From positions 1-5,616 of the forward strand of contig JAGVPF010000123.1 in the NCBI GenBank assembly GCA_020052325.1: 5,616 nucleotides of DNA. The letters run 5' to 3'. Every line of letters starts with the position of its first letter. Within the stretch, counting starts at the first letter, position 1. This document shows, piece by piece, positions 4,256 to 5,616 of the stretch. The notes beneath the pieces are model-generated. The model worked only from the letters and a program-made list of their open reading frames with translations, made no database searches and was not told where the DNA came from. Made by a program: the position numbers and the translations under genes. Source of the DNA: an archaeon. GTDB taxonomy: Archaea; Micrarchaeota; Micrarchaeia; Anstonellales; Bilamarchaeaceae.

Positions 4256-4708
4256 TCAGGAGCACTTCCCTACGAGCGGCTTCGTTCCGGACTGCTTTAT
4301 GCCGGTAAGCGCGCCCTTGCTGTAGGTTATGACAACGTTGTTGTACGTGTATGGTACGCCAGCCGCTCCGCATGCCGCAGGCAGGGTTCCCGAGAGGACT
4401 TTCGTCTCGCCGCTCGTGAAAGAGGTGCTATTCGCGTACACGGAAGTGCCATCGACGGATATGTCGGTTATCGTCAGCCTGTCGAGGTCGTAGTTCTGCA
4501 TCTCGAGAGACATCGTCGTGTCAGCCACCTTGTATACCTTAATCGCGAACGGTGAGGTCGAGCCCCAATAGTTCTTGCTCTGCGTCTCAATCGAGCCTGC
4601 ACCCAGGCCCGCGAAGCCGCCGACAAGGTAAACCACCACCAGCGCTATCACAAGCACGACAGCCAGGATAACGAGGTATTCAGTAGATACTTGGCCTTTT
4701 TTGAACAA
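4256..4708 (-). CDS. Type IV pilin-like protein with class III signal peptide
   Basis: With TTG 4708 as start this is a 150-residue secreted subunit. The N-terminus MFKKGQVSTEYLVIL is an archaeal class III signal peptide: a short basic leader, predicted prepilin-peptidase cleavage between G5 and Q6, then Q-x-S-x-E-Y with E10 as the fifth residue of the mature pilin. A hydrophobic helix follows (about 11-35), which packs the filament core. The remaining 115 residues are a Ser/Thr/Tyr-rich exported domain with one N-glycosylation sequon (NST, 93-95) and two cysteines (113 and 149) that could close a C-terminal disulphide loop. The frame can begin 3 codons earlier at GTG 4717 (153 aa), but that GTG is part of the GGTG ribosome binding site (4718-4715), which sits 6 nt before TTG. 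A TadC/FlaJ-like membrane protein is encoded just upstream. The protein could form a pilus, an adhesion filament or another surface structure. Confidence 0.85.
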   Translation of the reverse strand: MFKKGQVSTEYLVILAVVLVIALVVVYLVGGFAGLGAGSIETQSKNYWGSTSPFAIKVYKVADTTMSLEMQNYDLDRLTITDISVDGTSVYANSTSFTSGETKVLSGTLPAACGAAGVPYTYNNVVITYSKGALTGIKQSGTKPLVGKCS

Positions 4709-4714
4709 ATATAT

Positions 4715-4718
4715 CACC
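4715..4718 (-). promoter_or_regulatory. Ribosome binding site that decides the pilin start
   Basis: GGTG followed by AT matches the archaeal Shine-Dalgarno sequence and lies 6 nt before TTG 4708. The GTG inside it is an in-frame possible start at 4717, but that codon has no ribosome binding site of its own. Confidence 0.5.
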
Positions 4719-4738
4719 GAAAGAAAAACGTAAATAAA

Positions 4739-4746
4739 GTTATAAA
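4739..4746 (-). promoter_or_regulatory. TATA box of the pilin gene
   Basis: TTTATAAC on the minus strand lies in the 66-nt gap between the membrane-protein stop and the pilin start. A start site about 25 nt downstream would fall near 4718-4722, giving a short leader that just includes GGTG. An independent promoter would allow the pilin to be made in excess over the assembly protein. Confidence 0.5.
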
Positions 4747-4774
4747 GGTTTGTGCAAAATACGACGAAACCACA

Positions 4775-5616
4775 TTAAGTAGCGAATCCCGACAGGAAGG
4801 TCTCGATGAACGTTTTTGAGACAAAATAGGACACGATGGATGCGCCTGCGAGCAGGGGGAAGTACTTGACCCCGTACGTGGCCCGGCCCTTCGAGATGAT
4901 GCCTATCAGGCAGGAGATGAAGAAGGACGTGAGGGCGAGGATGGAAAACGAGATAAGCACCATGTCGTTCACGGTGATGAGGATGGCCCCCGAGAAGACC
5001 GGGAGGTTTATGGACGAAGTGACGTCCGCGTTCGCCTGGGACTCGGCATTGATTTTCAGGAAGACCGATACGAAGTGGGTGGATATCGCAAGAAGGAAGG
5101 GCATCACGAGGACAAGGATGAAGCCGAGGAATATCGTGTATGTCTTTGTCGAGGCGGCAAGCTCGGCGCGAAGGTCCTGGATGCGCCTGGCCTCCTGGGC
5201 TACGGAGCTGAGCAGCTTGGCAAGGTGGCCGCCCGAGCGGAGGCCCTTGGCAAACAGGCTTACCGTCCTGCGCAGGACGTGGGAATCGAAATACATCGAG
5301 ACTTCGAGAAGGGATTCTGAAAGCGAGCTTTTCCCCCCGGTTTTTGCGGTGCTCAGCCGGACCTCATCATAAAAGGGGCCGAACTCGGGCCTTGCCGCGT
5401 GGACGAATGCGGAAAACGGGCTCATGCCCGCCCGCAGGTTCGAGACTGTCAGCAGCAGGAAATCCGGAAGGACCCTTTCCACCATCGTCGTCCGGTCTGA
5501 AATGAGGTAATAGAGCTGGAGATAGGTTATCGAGGCTATGAAAATGAATCCGCCTACGAAAAGGCCGGACGATATCGCCACCGATTCATAGGTGGCCATC
5601 GGATTGTATGCCAGAA
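4775..5616 (-). CDS. TadC/FlaJ-like type IV pilus membrane protein, C-terminal part
   Basis: The frame is open from the right edge to TAA 4777-4775. It belongs to the type II secretion F family (GspF/PilC/TadC/FlaJ), the polytopic platform on which the secretion ATPase acts to assemble archaeal pili or archaella. Residues are numbered from ATG 5599. A membrane helix at 9-32 is followed by a cytoplasmic T2SSF domain (about 40-150) with VLPDFLLLTVSNLRAGMSP at 43-61 and a conserved K-x-L-R-S-G-G-H-L segment at 118-126. Further helices follow at about 154-180, 205-236 and 246-269. The ATG at 5599 (274 aa) has no ribosome binding site, and the codons before it stay open to the edge. Archaeal members often carry two such domains in 500-600 residues, so this is probably the second half of a longer protein. 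The pilin gene follows on the same strand, and the ATPase is expected outside the window. Confidence 0.85.
   Translation of the reverse strand, partial: LAYNPMATYESVAISSGLFVGGFIFIASITYLQLYYLISDRTTMVERVLPDFLLLTVSNLRAGMSPFSAFVHAARPEFGPFYDEVRLSTAKTGGKSSLSESLLEVSMYFDSHVLRRTVSLFAKGLRSGGHLAKLLSSVAQEARRIQDLRAELAASTKTYTIFLGFILVLVMPFLLAISTHFVSVFLKINAESQANADVTSSINLPVFSGAILITVNDMVLISFSILALTSFFISCLIGIISKGRATYGVKYFPLLAGASIVSYFVSKTFIETFLSGFAT

Overview
The window is archaeal chromosomal DNA. The evidence is a transcription-termination nuclease of the FttA/aCPSF1 family (KH domains, metallo-beta-lactamase and beta-CASP), a 20S proteasome beta subunit, an archaeal pilin with a class III signal peptide, a TadC/FlaJ-type pilus membrane protein, a UPF0147 protein, TATA-like promoter boxes and a tRNA gene interrupted by introns. 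Several starts are preceded by a GGTG-type Shine-Dalgarno sequence 5-6 nt upstream. The gene set, the QxSxE pilin and the intron-rich tRNA would fit a DPANN-type lineage, but one window cannot settle the phylum.

Layout from left to right. Positions 1-143 (minus) hold the 5' part of a UPF0147 gene with a TATA-like box upstream. Positions 144-411 contain no convincing gene but several strong stem-loops, and an 11-bp copy of the neighbouring tRNA end. Positions 412-688 (minus) are a tRNA-Arg(UCU) that reads correctly only if two insertions are removed: 97 nt in the D-loop and 106 nt after position 37 of the anticodon loop. Both insertions consist almost entirely of perfect hairpins. Positions 716-938 (minus) encode two very short, strongly acidic proteins (28 and 39 residues) that resemble each other and lie in different frames; I do not recognise the family and regard this as the most novel item. 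A divergent promoter region (939-1040) leads to a purine-type phosphoribosyltransferase (1041-1514, plus).

The remainder is on the minus strand. fttA (1528-3423) is convergent with the phosphoribosyltransferase gene and ends in a hairpin plus T-tract. Upstream of it lies psmB (3520-4152) with all active-site residues intact, and this pairing recurs in other archaea. Further upstream are a small pilin-like protein (4256-4708) and the C-terminal part of a TadC/FlaJ-like membrane protein whose reading frame runs off the right edge (4775-5616). The last two probably belong to one surface-filament system. T-rich tracts lie after psmB and the pilin gene, the type of signal that the FttA encoded here is known to use with RNA polymerase in other archaea.
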